Notes under the pieces: model-generated
What the model was told of the DNA's origin: nothing
What the model saw: only the letters and a program-made list of their open reading frames with translations
Databases searched by the model: none
Assembly (NCBI RefSeq): GCF_011397635.1
Contig: NC_064756.1
Span: 35,688,996-35,752,995 of the forward strand
Reading direction: 5' to 3'
DNA: 64,000 nucleotides
DNA from: Epinephelus fuscoguttatus
Taxonomy: Eukaryota; Chordata; Actinopteri; Perciformes; Serranidae
Made by a program: the position numbers and the translations under genes
Shown here: one piece after another, positions 12,259 through 25,740 of the stretch
Layout of the letters: every line of letters starts with the position of its first letter
Position numbering within the stretch: position 1 is the stretch's first letter

Positions 12259-12451
12259 CACAATGCACTGCTAAAGTGTATTGAGACTGACAAAAAACAG
12301 AGCCAAACTCCAAGTGTGTGTACATACTTAGTAATAAATTATATCACAAGGCTATAGATTAAGCTAACCAGTTATTTATAAAGTCATTAAAATGAGCTGA
12401 ACTTTTACCAGCTGCAACATTAAAGAGATCAACACATTAATGCATTGCCAA
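12259..12451. repeat. 193-bp exact tandem duplicate, copy 1
   Basis: It runs from cacaatgcactgctaaag to gcattgccaa and matches 12465-12657 at an offset of 206 bp. Confidence 0.95.
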
Positions 12452-12464
12452 ACTCAAATATGTT

Positions 12465-12657
12465 CACAATGCACTGCTAAAGTGTATTGAGACTGACAAA
12501 AAACAGAGCCAAACTCCAAGTGTGTGTACATACTTAGTAATAAATTATATCACAAGGCTATAGATTAAGCTAACCAGTTATTTATAAAGTCATTAAAATG
12601 AGCTGAACTTTTACCAGCTGCAACATTAAAGAGATCAACACATTAATGCATTGCCAA
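12465..12657. repeat. 193-bp exact tandem duplicate, copy 2
   Basis: Second copy, separated from the first by a 13-bp spacer (actcaaatatgtt). No differences were seen between copies. Confidence 0.95.
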
Positions 12658-12729
12658 TTATAATCTGGTGATATATTTTATTCTGAAATTTGTCATTTTG
12701 CATAATAAAAACTTTTATTTTTGGTAATT

Positions 12730-14651
12730 TAAAGGAGCAGTGTGTACTTCTCCTAAATGCCAAATGTGTAGGAGAACTATGGTGTCCAAAGCTAAAATAT
12801 GAATGAACCTGTCTAGAGCCAGTGTTTGGTTAGTTTCTTACACAGACGCCGATGACGTCAGCACGCTGGCTGACTCTGTCGTCTGTGGACATTCCCATAG
12901 GAAAGTTGTAATAGAACTAGCGCCAAAGACAGTGGATAAACCAGAGATATTGGATAAAGCGAGATACCCCACTCAGCTCACTTCCTGATTCAGTGACATC
13001 AGTGCCACGCCCCCGTAGGAGACTTGCGGCAGCTCTGAATGTATTGTCGTCAATGAGGAAAATGAACGTGATCACAATTTATAGTCAATTCTTTCGCCCT
13101 GTAGTCACTAAAATAAATATTGGGTTCGTTTTCCACAAGCCACACATCTTACCAATATTCTGACTCTAAAGCTGCATTTTTCATCCGCACAGATCAAGAG
13201 AAAATTAACTTTGTTTGAGCCCTGTCCATCTCAGAAAACAAGTTCTCGTGAGATCTTGTGATCTTGATAAACAGGCGGTAAAATCACAGTTAGCTTACGA
13301 ACAGTTATTTACCGCTAGTAATAAATAAAAAATGCCCAAGCTTTGTGCAACAATAGGCTGCAATAATAGGAAGAATGTATTTTCATTCCACCAGCAAATT
13401 TCAGACGGACAAATCAGGAGAAAATTTACTTTGTTTAAGATCTGTCTCTGTCTCAACAACACACTCTCACGAGATCTGGCAACAGATATCTCCTCTCTGG
13501 TGCTGAAATCAGCACAGTTTCACCAAAGATACTGGATTAAAAATTTTTTTTTTTTTTCCAGTGGATGTCTTAATTACAACATGATTGAGCTAACTGGAGT
13601 AGTTTCATGTCATATCTGACAACTGGAGGCTTTTAACAGATGACGTCCTGATGTTAGCTTTGCTGCTGCTGTTAGCTGTCCCTGTCAGCTGCAGCCACTG
13701 ATGCTTTCTAGACATCGTGATTTCCCAAAACTGAATAAATACCACACATAGCAACACAAAACTGCTTTGCTAGCTCAGTCATGTTGTAACTAAGATATCC
13801 ACTGGAAAAAATATTTTTTTCACGGACTGTTTAAGAGTTATTACCTATTACAGACGCCGCTAACGGTTAGCCCAGCTAATCTATGATAACCAAGCGAGCT
13901 TGGGGATACTCGTCTTTGACTGGTGGTTCTCCATCGTCTTTGATTGGGCTACGGGGGACAACGCCTACTTAGGAGACCGGAAATGTATACCATTTCATAC
14001 AATAGGGGTATATTGTAGGTGGGCCATCTTGTAGTAATACAGTATCTTTGCTAGCGCTGGCTCCCAGCGGCAGTGATGTGACTGGATCCAAATCTGTGTA
14101 CTTCCGTACTTCCTCGACCAATGGCTGATTAGCTTTGCCTTACACCCGCCTACACTGGAAATGCTGTTCCCCGAATTGTTGTCCGTAGTAGGCTACAACA
14201 GAAAAGGAAGTGTTTAGTGCATCGCTATAAGAGATTAAAATGGATGTGATTTCATTTGATTCAGCTATATTGCATCTCTGTTACATGTAACACAGGTGCC
14301 CTACCTATGGCAACGCCGTCACAAAGTCTGGATATCCCCGACCATTTCCATTACAAAACGAAAGACGAATGTCCCCAGACTCCCATCCTGAAGTAAGGGA
14401 GGCTGGTCATGCATAGTGGTTGGTTTGTCTGCTCTTGGCTACTGTAGAACAACATGGTGGACCCCATGTAAGAGACATATGTAGTCGGAAACAACCTATT
14501 CTTAGGCAACAGCCCCCCCACCCCACACACACACACACACACACACTCACAATTCTTACTTTCACGTGATTATAACTAAAATATAACTTTAAATGTTAAG
14601 TACCATTTCTGCCAACAGATACCCCGGGTTCCTACACAGTGGCCCTTTAAG
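12730..14651. mobile_element. Composite repeat: MITE family A halves flanking a THAP-containing segment
   Basis: The left end, ttaaaggagcagtgtgta at 12730, runs to tagagccagtgtttggtt (about 12829). The right part starts at about 14413 with agtggttggtttgtctgctc and ends cctacacagtggccctttaa at 14650. Together these look like the two halves of one family A element, interrupted by about 1.6 kb. The insert holds a THAP-like start (13332). A CA run lies at about 14522-14546. This reconstruction is inference. Confidence 0.45.
13332..13440 (+). pseudogene. THAP-like zinc-finger fragment, possibly P-element-derived
   Basis: The open frame begins MPKLCATIGCNNRK and continues FSFHQ, matching the opening of a THAP domain (Met-Pro-Lys, then the first two zinc-binding Cys). 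The later Cys and His and the C-terminal AVPTIF-type residues are not visible, so it is broken. THAP domains occur in host THAP genes and in P-element-type transposases. Its repeat setting favours a transposon remnant. Confidence 0.4.
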
Positions 14652-14829
14652 TTTTTTGTTGTTTTTTTTTTTGATGCTGTTACTTTTGTACTTTTAATTT
14701 AGTAAAAGTTTGACAGCAGAACATTTACTTGTGACAGGGTATTTCTACAATGTAGTATTGCTACTTTTACTTCAGTAAAAGGAATGAATAACGTTACTTT
14801 TCTACCACTGATAAACAACAACAGTGATC

Positions 14830-15104
14830 GGAGTCGCTTAAGTTTGTCCGTGCCGGACCTGAAGGCATCATAGAGTCAGGCTCCGGACTTCAAGAGAGTG
14901 AAGGCGGGTTGGAGCTCCAGTGTGTATGTTTGTGTGTGTGTGTGGTTTTACGTTTACAGTTGTATACTGACTGGAGAGCTCTGCACATCACCGACCTGAC
15001 AACCAAGAGAGAGGGAGTAAAAACATCTAAATTCTCCCGGGAGAAGAAAAGAGCCGCCGCGTGAGCCAGCCAGGGAGCTGACATTTAACTGAACATTTTT
15101 CCAG
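14830..15104 (+). promoter_or_regulatory. Probable capn5 promoter and noncoding first exon
   Basis: This is a locally GC-richer stretch in AT-rich DNA, ending at a good donor (tttttccag|gtaaag, exon end 15104). The capn5 start codon lies four bases inside an exon with an AG acceptor (21401), so an upstream untranslated exon is required, and this is the best candidate seen. The transcription start is not resolved. Confidence 0.4.
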
Positions 15105-15688
15105 GTAAAGTCTAATTAGTTAAAGCTTAGCAACTTCGCACTGATACAGCTTTCAGTCATCTGAAGTTTGCTGGGAAACCTCACTGCCAGCCGTCATTAA
15201 AGAGTCTGCTAAATACGTCAGAGAAGTTTAAGATAACGTTAACGTTAGTTTATTAAAGTGTCGCTCAGTTAAATTTTACACCGCAACTTTGACGAACTAC
15301 ACGCACAAACATATTGTAAAACGTAAGTTTTGACTGGTGAGATAAGAAAACTGAACAAAAGATAAGTATTTCAGTGATAAAATGTTCGCGGTTTCGTTTT
15401 CCGTCTTCACAGGAGATGAAAAATCTATGAAAAAAACACCCCCCAAACTCGCCATCTTTCAAGCTAGCTCGCGTAAGCAAACACATTTCCGGAAAGATCC
15501 TTCAAAATAAAATTTGAAACTTTTATGAATTTGAGGTTGTTTATTTCTCCCATGGGAGAAATTTGTCCTGGAGATGGGGAGATTATTGCATCAAGACTAA
15601 AGATCAAAATAAAACACAATAAACACACATGCAAACGACAGCTTGAGGTATTAGTCATTTATTAATGAATCACAACTCATTTACTCTG

Positions 15689-16061
15689 TTAAAGGTTCAG
15701 TTTGTGCGATTTAGGAGGATTTAGTGGCATCTAGCAGTGAGGAGGACATAAAAAATCTGGGTTTTTCCAGCATTCTCATTGCAGAGGGGCTGCTAAGTAC
15801 TGTGGCTGACGCTAAAATTCAAATGGCCCTATCTAGAGCCACTTTTTGGTTTGTCCTTCCTGGGTTACTGTACAGCCACTGCAACATGGTGATTTATGTG
15901 GATGAAGACTTGCTCTCTATTTAAATATGATCAGCTTATTCTAAGTTGACAATAACACAGTGTTGCTTATATTCATGTAATTATACAGTAAAGAAAACAA
16001 ACTATTGTATTCCCTTTCAGCCAATGTATCCTCCGAACTCCTATACAATGGACCTTTAAAA
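15689..16061. mobile_element. MITE family A copy
   Basis: It has a ttaaaggttcag left end with tttagtggcatctagcagtg inside, and a ctatacaatggacctttaaa right end. Confidence 0.8.
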
Positions 16062-16329
16062 GCTACAGAAATTCAAAGGCATACATCTTAAAGCATACAC
16101 ACCTTAGTACACACATTTCATGTAAACAAACACATCTTACTGTTCATGTTCAGAAGCAAACACACAGCAGGGTTATGTTAGAGGTGGAGGGTTGGTGAAT
16201 TCTGTGGTATAATTCATTACAAGTTTTAGTGATTTTACTTTAGTGATATTACCTCAGTCATTGATTATAAAACAAAAATCACTGCATACAACCTTATTGT
16301 TCTGACAAGATTTTAATCATCTATGATCA

Positions 16330-17175
16330 TGCATCAGTGGAATTTAATTAAGTACATGTACTCAGTCACTGCACTTAAGTACAATTTTGAGATATTTTTA
16401 CTTTACTTAAGTATTTCCAATTTATGCTACTTTATACTTCTACTCCTCTTCGTTTTGGAGGCAAATGTTGTATTTGTTACTCCACTTCATTTATCTGGCA
16501 GATTTAGTTGTAGACTTAGAATGTTAATTGGAAATATAAATCAACTGAATAATTCTGATGTATTATTATAGATGAAACCAGTGGTTCAACCTTTTTTTGT
16601 GTCAGTTACCCTTAAATTGATACACATTAGGTGACAAACCCCCATTTGATTTTTCTTTAAGGACTCCATCTGAAAAGATATTCGGTTGTTAGACATGATT
16701 CAGACTGGAGTTCTATACTTGTCAATAACCGCTAAGAAGAAAACTGTGGAGGATGTGAAACTTGATGGCCAGAATAGTCACCCTTAGTCACACTAGGCTC
16801 ACTTCTGTAGTATATAGATAGTGAAAATAAATTATTCCCCATTTTTCTGGGGACCTCCTGAAACTCTTTCAAGGACCCCTGGTTGACAACCACTTGATTA
16901 AAATACCCAGCAGTATATAAAGTCAAAATTAGCTCCGCCTTTACCAGATGCAATGTTAATGTAATGAACACATTAATGCATCAATAATTATAATCAAGTA
17001 TTATAATAAATATTGTTCTGTAATGGGCCATTCTGCATAATGAGTACTTTTACTTTTGATACTTTAATTATATTTTGATGCTGTTAGTTTTGCACCTTTA
17101 CTTAAGGAAACGCAGGACTTTCACTTGTAACAGTAATTTTACAGAGTAGTGTTGGTACTTTTACTAGCATAAGCA
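16330..17175. mobile_element. Family B repeat interrupted by a hAT-type MITE
   Basis: At 16330-16560 and again at 17030-17175 are parts of a fish repeat rich in acttaagta / agtaaaagt motifs. Between them, about 16580-16894 begins cagtggttcaacctttttt and ends ggttgacaaccacttg. These are the near-inverted ends typical of hAT (Charlie-like) nonautonomous elements. The exact boundaries are uncertain. Confidence 0.55.
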
Positions 17176-20100
17176 GCAGAAGACACTATGGGAATCTATT
17201 GTTAATAAACTAGACTGAAACTGTCAGCTGAATTGCAACCACGTAAAATTTAACCTTTATGTTTCTTAATTAGAGTTTGGTGCAGTGAAAAGATAGCAAA
17301 AGAGAAAAATAAGATGATTTACAATAATGACAATTAAATTCTATGATGAAAGTTTACAATATTGGGGCTCTGATTAACGTGTGCAGTTTCCATTTCCAGT
17401 ACTGTTTTCTCTTTTCTGTAACAGACTGCACTTTTATTTTGAAGGCAGCTTCTGGTGTAAACTTTGACTTCCTCTGGTTAACTTTACTCAGCTGAAAAAG
17501 CACTTCTACAAAATGTGTCCTAAAGTTAATTTGAGCGAAGTGAGACAAGTAGACTGATTTACAGAGCTGCCATCAGGTGGATCAAATAAATTCATGCTCT
17601 CCATGTCAGACATTGTCTGAAATATGAAAGCCTATTTTAATATCTGCATTGTTGTTCAGTTGTCACATTTATCTGTGGCGACATGCCCATTGGTGCCCAC
17701 ATAAAACCACACCCATGTGTGGCTGGTTTTCTTCTGTTCTTACTTGGTCCATAATCAAACCTCTGTGTCTGTGGATAACAACTGTGGTCCTTTAAGATTC
17801 AGCTTTCTCCATTTGGCACTTGTTTTCACATTGAAAACTGTGTATTCTCACATAAAATGAATCAAAAGTAAGCTGGGTGAGGCATTCAAGGACCGAGTAA
17901 AGTATAGTTATCATACAGTCAGGTGTGTAAGTAAATCTGTTCATGCTGCAGGCAGTTTGAAAGAAGAGTGAACTGTGTTGTCGACGGCAGATTGATGTGA
18001 ACAGGTGACTTCTTGTAGGCAGTGGCCTGAACTACTACTGACACTGTTTCTCCCCATATGATTACTTTACATGTGCTCCTTTCCTTTGTTTCCCACTGAT
18101 TTAAGTGGTTGGAATGAACGTTAAGTAATCGTGGATTTTCAGTTGTGCTGACACTTATTTCAGGGTCTGCAACTAGTGATCATTTTCAGTTTTTATTGAT
18201 CTGTTGAGAATTCAGAGAATAGCCAAAAAAATGCCCTCACATAATCCCTGTCCCCAAGGTGAAATCTAGAGCCTAATAAACAGGTCGGGCTGATATATTG
18301 GATATAGATCAGGTATCAACATTCGTGTTTGCCAGTGAGTAACAAGAAACTGCAATACACAAATGTACAATATGTGCTTGAGGTAATTTAGAAACTGTCA
18401 CTCACAGAGTTTGATGACCAGAGAGCACTTTTTACAGTGTAAAACGTCCAACTGAATACATACTGTATGTTGGTCACTATATAAAACAAATGTTTTAGAC
18501 TCCAACATAAAGAAAATGTAAACAATTCAATAAATGCTCACATATCAATAGCAAAGCTTTAGACTCTGAAAAATTAAAAGATAATCAGCCTCAGAAATCT
18601 AGTCTCAGCTTCATGTTGTTTGTTTTGTCAATTGACAGTCCACAACTTAAAGATTTTCAGTTTACAATAATGTTAAGAAGCTTACTGGGACACTTTGATA
18701 CAACAGAGTTATAATTATTACCAGTAATCAAATCCAAATGTTTCCTGTCAAGAAGGCCTGCAGTTAATATGAAATCAGAGACACTAACCGACCAGCAGTC
18801 TGGTGTTAATGGTGTTTGTTAATTTGCACATCTACTCATTTTTTTTGTAAATGTTAGTGACCAACACAGGTGTAAACCAGCTTTGTTTTTCATATGATTG
18901 AGCACTTAACACAAACACAGAGAAACATGTTGTCCCCCTCCCCCACCAGATGGTGAGTCAGGTCCCAGTTATGCTGATTGTCTGCAGTAAAGAAGGCCAG
19001 TTTCTTATCACCAGCTCATGACCCCTCAGGGTCGACATGTGCAGCGTCATTTTGTCGTCAGTTTAGTATAAATTCAAATGCTCCCTCTTTCGTTCTTCAA
19101 ACACCTCTCTGTGACATTTTCACTGATTGTTAAACTGCTGCCACAAAGCTTAATCAGGTCCAGTCAGATGTCTGAGAGGACTGCTCTGTATGTCTGAATG
19201 GTGGCTGATGCCTTTAGGTTGTAGAAAGTCTTCTTTACAAATAGATGTTACTTTGTATAAAGGGTTTGTTTGTACATGGAGAACAAAACCCTGTACAACT
19301 GACGACTGAAAGAGACAAAGATCCCTCTGAGCAACAGCTGAGTAAGAACAGAAGAAAACAGCAGTCATGGGTAAAAGAAACTACTGAGAGTTTAGTGTCA
19401 AAATGTGTGCAGATTTAAATAGAAACAGGTTCCTGTTTCAGGGTCATGTGCACAATAATGTCTGTAATGAGCTGAAATTTACTGGCAATGTGTTGCTGTA
19501 GCAAAGCTCTTCTTCAAACTTCACAATAGAAAACACAGAAACAGAAGGTTAGTTTAGGGTTAACACTGCTGGAATATCAGCTGAACATACTATGGACTGG
19601 CAAATCACAGTTTAAACCTCTTCAATCTGACCACTGAGTCGACTGGAGAGAGCCCAAAAATATACACTGACACAATATTTAGAGACCTGTTCAGTGCTGT
19701 GGTTCAATAATGATCAAGGGTCACTGATGATCTGGACTGGCAAAAAAAAGAATCAAAATCCAAGTTCCTATTTTTACTGTATGATACATTTAGTATCTGA
19801 ATTATGCTGTTTTTATTACTGCCTCTGGTGAAGGAAAAATCAAAAGCATAAAAAAGTTTCACTTTTAGTCCTGGTCAGAAAGGGCTTAAGTCAAGGTAAT
19901 GCATGTGTTTGTGAAGTACTGAGCACGACTGGATAAATGAGACTTGGATTATTCTGCATGAGCTGTGTTAGAGTTTGTAAAATGAATGAGCTGTTGTTAA
20001 ACGTGGACCCCTATGATTTACATTAATGAACAATGTTAATTGTTAATTCTATCTTAAGATAGCTATATATATATATATATATTTACAAGTCTTTGCCACC

Positions 20101-20430
20101 ACACACAGGCGGCTCTCTGGACAGGTTTGATATGAGCTACTTGTTTGGTTTTCTTTCCTCAACACACAGAGAGGTCTCTGAATTATTAAGAGTAATCAGG
20201 GCATTGTTTCTGGAAAGACAAGTTGCTTTTGTTTTTTTAATATATTTTCAGCATCACAAAGGAAAAAAGAATTTACTGAAACAGACCACCAGGCAGATAA
20301 TATAATCTGTTGTTGTGGTTGCTCTGCTCAGTATCCTCTTTGTGTTTAGTGCCTTTAATTGACACTGATAAAATTACTGACTGGCCTGATGTGTCTCGTG
20401 AACTGTCTCCATGGTAACCACATCCCGGCA
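17176..20430. other. capn5 5' intron, mostly unique sequence
   Basis: No gene was seen. There is a TA run near 20063-20082. Small open frames have no recognisable domain. Confidence 0.45.
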
Positions 20431-20433
20431 CTC

Positions 20434-20530
20434 AGTGGTGGAAGAAGTATTCAGATCTTGTAGTTAAGTAAAAGCAGCAATACAAGTAAAAGTCCTGCAT
20501 TCAAAACCTATAAGTTACAGTAAATTTCCG
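20434..20530. repeat. Family B repeat fragment
   Basis: It contains agtggtggaagaagtattcagat followed by aagtaaaagcagcaatacaagtaaaagtcctgcatt-type sequence. The same words recur near 14700, 17100, 47440-48020, 48840, 49340-49430, 52200 and 53580. Confidence 0.7.
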
Positions 20531-20801
20531 AACACATATATTAAACTCTAATTAAAAATCACCTCTACTGCTTCTTATGTGTTGCTTAGCAGTCATGTGT
20601 TTTTATCTGCTGGTTAAGATCTACAAAGTGTTTGTAGCCAACAAAAGCAGCTTTCAGTGTTCTCTGTAAATTAAATGAACTTTGCAGCACTAAGTAATAA
20701 ACTAAACAGTAATGCACCCAGCAGGTTTTTAGGTAAACTGTCTTTTTTAAAGATAACTTTAGTCCTCAACAGGCCTCCCACATCTCCATCCCAAACAAAT
20801 G

Positions 20802-20803
<2 letters not shown>

Positions 20804-20853
<50 letters not shown>

Positions 20854-21006
20854 AAAACCACTTCCTCTTTCTTTCATTGTCTCATTTTATTTGGCAGACA
20901 GGAAGTTGCTTTTAAGACTTCACTCACTACATCAGGGACTTAATGCTGCTGCACGCATGCACGCACGCACGCAAGCAAGCGCGCGCACACACACACACAC
21001 ACACAC
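20804..21006. repeat. CA-rich microsatellites
   Basis: A pure (AC)n run lies at about 20804-20850. A mixed acgc/gcaagc/ac run lies at about 20952-21006. Other sizeable CA/GT runs are at 14522-14546, 25700-25737, 31770-31795, 33290-33332, 35084-35111 and 44750-44773. Confidence 0.95.
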
Positions 21007-21405
21007 AGAAAGGCATGCGACTTTCATCATGTGTTTGCTTTGCTGGTGATCCGTAGTCAAACATGACTGCCCAGGTTTCTGTTTGTCATCCTGTCACATT
21101 ACTGGTGGGATGGTTTATGAAATTAATGTGTTGTGTTTGACTGTCTTGTGAGTGTGTGTGTGAGTTTTGGGAGTGTCAAAAAGAAGGATATCCTTGTTAG
21201 TAATCTTTTTTCACACAACAGTGCTCTTTGAGGCAAAGATAAATCTGCAGAGTTGCTCTTTTCTAAAATAACAAACACACTTTCAGTCCCTGCCATGATT
21301 TTATCTCCAGAATAGCTTTTAAGGCCTTTTAATGTTTTATTGTTGAGATGAGAATGTTGTCATTGTGAGAATTTAAAGTCTTTCACTTTCTGTCTGTGCA
21401 GGGGG

Positions 21406-24400
21406 ATGGTAGTTCCATACGAAGGCCAGTCTTTCTCTGAGCTGAGGAGGCAGTGCCAGCAGAATGGACGTCTGTTTGAAGACCCTCTGTTCCCCACATC
21501 TGACCAGTCTCTGTTCTACCAGAATAACCGCATCGGCAGAGTCACCTGGAAAAGACCAAAGGTGAGAAAAAAAAGAAGTGGTTTGTTAGATAGTAAGCAG
21601 GACTTCTACATGTTACTGCCAAGGAATGTTAGAGAAGTCTTTTAAGGCCCAGTCACACCAAACTGACATCAAAGTTCTAGTGGCGACAAATGGTGCCTGT
21701 TGTGTTGCCTCTTGTTGCCTGTGTCTTGGCCAAAAAGTTGCACTTGAACACACTGCAAAGACCACAGCCAACAGCCAACCAGCACGTACATTCTGTGCGT
21801 GCGTTAGAGTAAATAACTCTCCTCACCAGCAGGTGGCAATAGTCTGTATTTGTCATTCAAAAAGGGAAACCAGAAGACGGACAGGGCGGATTCAAGATGC
21901 TAGTTAGCCAGTTAGCACATTAACAACACAACCTGATGTTGAAAGAACACATGATGTTTACCGTGCACTAGCAAAAAATTACACAAACAGTTACGAAACA
22001 TTTTCATTAAAGAGCTCAATGGCTAAAAATACCCCTCTTATCTTATTTAGCAAGTTTGTTTTGATCTCACTTGCTGTTTTGACTTCAGCCGTTTGTTAGC
22101 TTTTCTCCCTTTTGTTTCTCTTCCTGTACACTGAGCTGAGCTGCCAATCAGAGTGATTTCCTTCACCGACGGGCTCTGCCAGCTCCGACACTGATTCAAC
22201 ATGCTGAATCAGCCGACAAAAACAGGCAGCAAGGGCCAACAGTGTGTGACACGTCACAAGAACTGGGGCAACAGACGCTTACTCATGGCCCCACATTAAC
22301 CAACGGCTGACCGTTGGCTACGTGTGTCAGGGCCCCTGATTCTCCGCATTGTTTGCTTTACATAAATATATGAATTTCACCTCACTGTTTACCCCATTAG
22401 ACAGACAACAATGCTGAAAAGTAAGACCATTCTACAGCCAATAAAGTGAAGAGTAGCCCTAAAAAATGTGCTAATATTCACATCAGAGATAAAGGTAAAC
22501 TGATTGTTTCAGTGAGCTGAGCAGCTGCTTCACAGAGGAGATGGAGAGAAACAAGTAGGTGGGTTAGGGGGACGGTGGTCACGAGACAAGTACAATGGAG
22601 AGCATGCATATAGAGAGGAGAGAGGTTACATGATCTGAATAGGGTGAGGAATCTATGGAATTTACCCCACTGAAATCCTGCTGCATTAGCCAGGCTGTGT
22701 TTGCTCTTTTAACAGATATTTAAGCAAATATTTGAACAGCAGAACAACATGTTCAGATGTAACTCACTCACTAAGCAAAGGCAAATACAATTTGTTTCTT
22801 ACTTTAGTTATTCTCATATGTAAGGTTGAATAAGGACGACAGCAATGCTGTTGCTGAAATATGTAAAATATGGCTCAGCACAGATCCAATGATCTTAAGC
22901 TGGAACAAATTCTAGATTTGTAAAAAATAATTATAAATAATCATCATGCTAAGGGAAAAAAACCACAAGCTTTGAAGGGTAAGTAAACCTAAGTAAACAC
23001 CCCAAAAATTCAGTGTGTTACAACATCATTTTAATGTTGCTGTGTTAGTTTCGTATGATAGATTGATTCTGGAAGGAATGTGTGGATGTTTGCTGCAGCC
23101 AGAGGTGATCAGTCCTCTTGCAGAAACTTAAAGCCTTCCAACACACCTGAGCAATAAAGGAGCTTATCATTAACTGATATATTTATGATTTTTTTCTGTC
23201 CAAGTCCAGTTTCAATGGACCAGCCAAGCTAAGTTTAATGACAGCTTTTCAGTAACAGAATCAGTCTTTGTTAAGATTACATTAATGGCTAAATATTGAA
23301 TTAAAGGCCTGAACAGAAAGAGATGTTTCTAACGTTGGTTGTACATTATTCAGGTAACTATTAAGAGAGGGTGAGTAATAGATAAAGGATGTCGGCTTCT
23401 GTTAGAGCCCCTGACCTTAAGTAGCCTCTGCACCAAGAACTGTTCATTTCCTGAAATACTTCCTGAAAGCCATTAAGAAACACTGCGCAGTCCAACACAG
23501 GCTGTTTCCCCTGATTTAAGGCACATTCACTCTGAAATTCTAGATGAAAACAAATCAAATCACAGAGGCCTCTAAAAGGGAAAATCTTCCTTCATGGCAA
23601 AGTTTTTTAGTCACGAAATTATTCTTTTTTCTTCCTCAGTGTCACTGAGCAATAGATAATCATTTGCAGTATTTCTGAATAAACAAAATGTCTTGGTAAC
23701 AACTATATTTAAAAAGACGTTATCAAATGCCTCTCAAGTTATTGTCACGCAGATCAGAATAGTGAATCCTACAGCACTCATGTTTTATTTTGTGCTGGGA
23801 TGCTCAGAGCTGTTGATCCACTTTCTGCTAGCTAGCTGTCACTGTACCTTGGACATCGCGGGGAAGTGCAAATCCAGTGAAAACTGGCTATTTTACCAGA
23901 TTTCACGGCATGGCTGAATTGTGTACAAGACAGTGTACATGAGGCTTATTGTATTTTATGCAAAAAGTGTTTCAAAATCAGCACAATTGGAATCAAGGCA
24001 GTGGAATCCTACATACAGAGTGGGAAACACATAATTGCCAAGAAAACGCCAGATATTTCCCAGTTCTGTTCTACCCTTGCCTCCACTGCACTTCTTCCCC
24101 CTCTCTCTGATACCCTCACCAGGGTCAGCAGTAGCAGATCCCTGAACAACATCTGGGTGTATGTCTATACAGAGAGCAGAGGTACTGTGGCGTCTAAACA
24201 TGGTGACCAAACACCAATCATGTAAATCAAATCAGGGAGTAGGATACCTATTCCACACAATGTTCCTGGAGTCTGAAATATATCAGTCCATGTTTTTTTT
24301 TAATTATGATCATTGTAAAACTGGCTTTAATATCATCAATTGGTATTTTAAAAAGTCTTTAAAATTCTTAGCTTTAACTTGCCATAACCTGTAGGAACCT

Positions 24401-24781
24401 CGTAAAGAATGACTGAAGCTTTGCAAAGTTGATGCAACAGAACCAGACATATTGTCTTTTTCATTCTTCTTCCTTGTTAAATCCTGGTGCTACACTACCC
24501 ATAATAGAACTCAACTGTCAACAGGTTGCTCAAAGATTTGAATGCGTTAAGTTAGTAGCGTATTATGTAGCCTGCAGCAGGGATGAGGCCTGGTTAGCTA
24601 AAGTTAAAGTTTGCTAAGTTAAAGAAGTACACTTCTTTCTGACTCATTTTCAAACTGATGCTGGCTTTTATCAGACTTCACACAGCTCCCTCTGGAGCCA
24701 CATAAGGCTTTATTTAACTTTTCTTCACAGTACACCCCAATATCTGTAAACAGACTTTGATGGGTAAAGCAGTGGAGTTCT

Positions 24782-24817
<36 letters not shown>

Positions 24818-25700
24818 TATTTTTTGGGGCTTTTTAGCCTTTAGTGGATAGGACAGACAAGTGTGAAAGGGGGAGAGAGAGAGGGAGTGACATGCAGCAA
24901 AAGGCCACAGGCTGGAGTTCTCCTTTTAACAGATAATAATACAGGATACTGCATCCTGTTATATTTCACATGTCCTTCTGTAGCAGAAACATTTCTCTCT
25001 ATGAGATAAACAGAGGAAGTGCTGGGTGGTCAGTGTGAGCAATAAACAGAAATCAATCAATAGCAAAGATACTACTTTTGTAGCATTTCTGTATCTTTTT
25101 AAACCTACAGTGATTCAGTTTGGTCTTCTTGGTCTGAATCTTCCTGCTTTGAAAGATGAGCCAAACCTCTGGTTGGAATTCTAAACAGTCCAGACCATTA
25201 TATAACTGTTTTGAATTTTCCGTTGAGCTTCTTCAAGGCATTTCTTTAAAGTGTTGAGGATCTGGCCTGTGTCATATTTACCAAACATGAATATTTCTGT
25301 CTGTCTAGAAAGTACTGTGATTAGGTTTTATGACTGATTTATGTTAAGAATCAATTTTAGTGATTAAATGTCACTGTTAGTGTTTTCATATGGTGTATAA
25401 CTGATTTCATACATCTTCTCACTCTAGAATAAACATTGAACTTGTTTTATATCACGCGATTGTTTGACTAAACCGCCAAACTTGAATTGCCTCAGAGAAT
25501 TTGAGTCACTGCGCTGCATTTCACAGATCCATATTTGTTTTTAGGAATGTTTTTATGCATTGCAACAGTAACCACTGCTGCTGGTTTATTTGTTAAGTTC
25601 AGATGATGGGGAAATATGATTCCTGTAATGGAGTCATTGCTTAATGGCTTTCCAGCTTCTATCTGCGGCTGTTTACACTGAACACTGCCTTTGTAATACA

Positions 25701-25740
<40 letters not shown>

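Noticed and set aside
20675-21049. 124-residue frame with a His-Thr run
   Set aside because: Produced by CA microsatellites.
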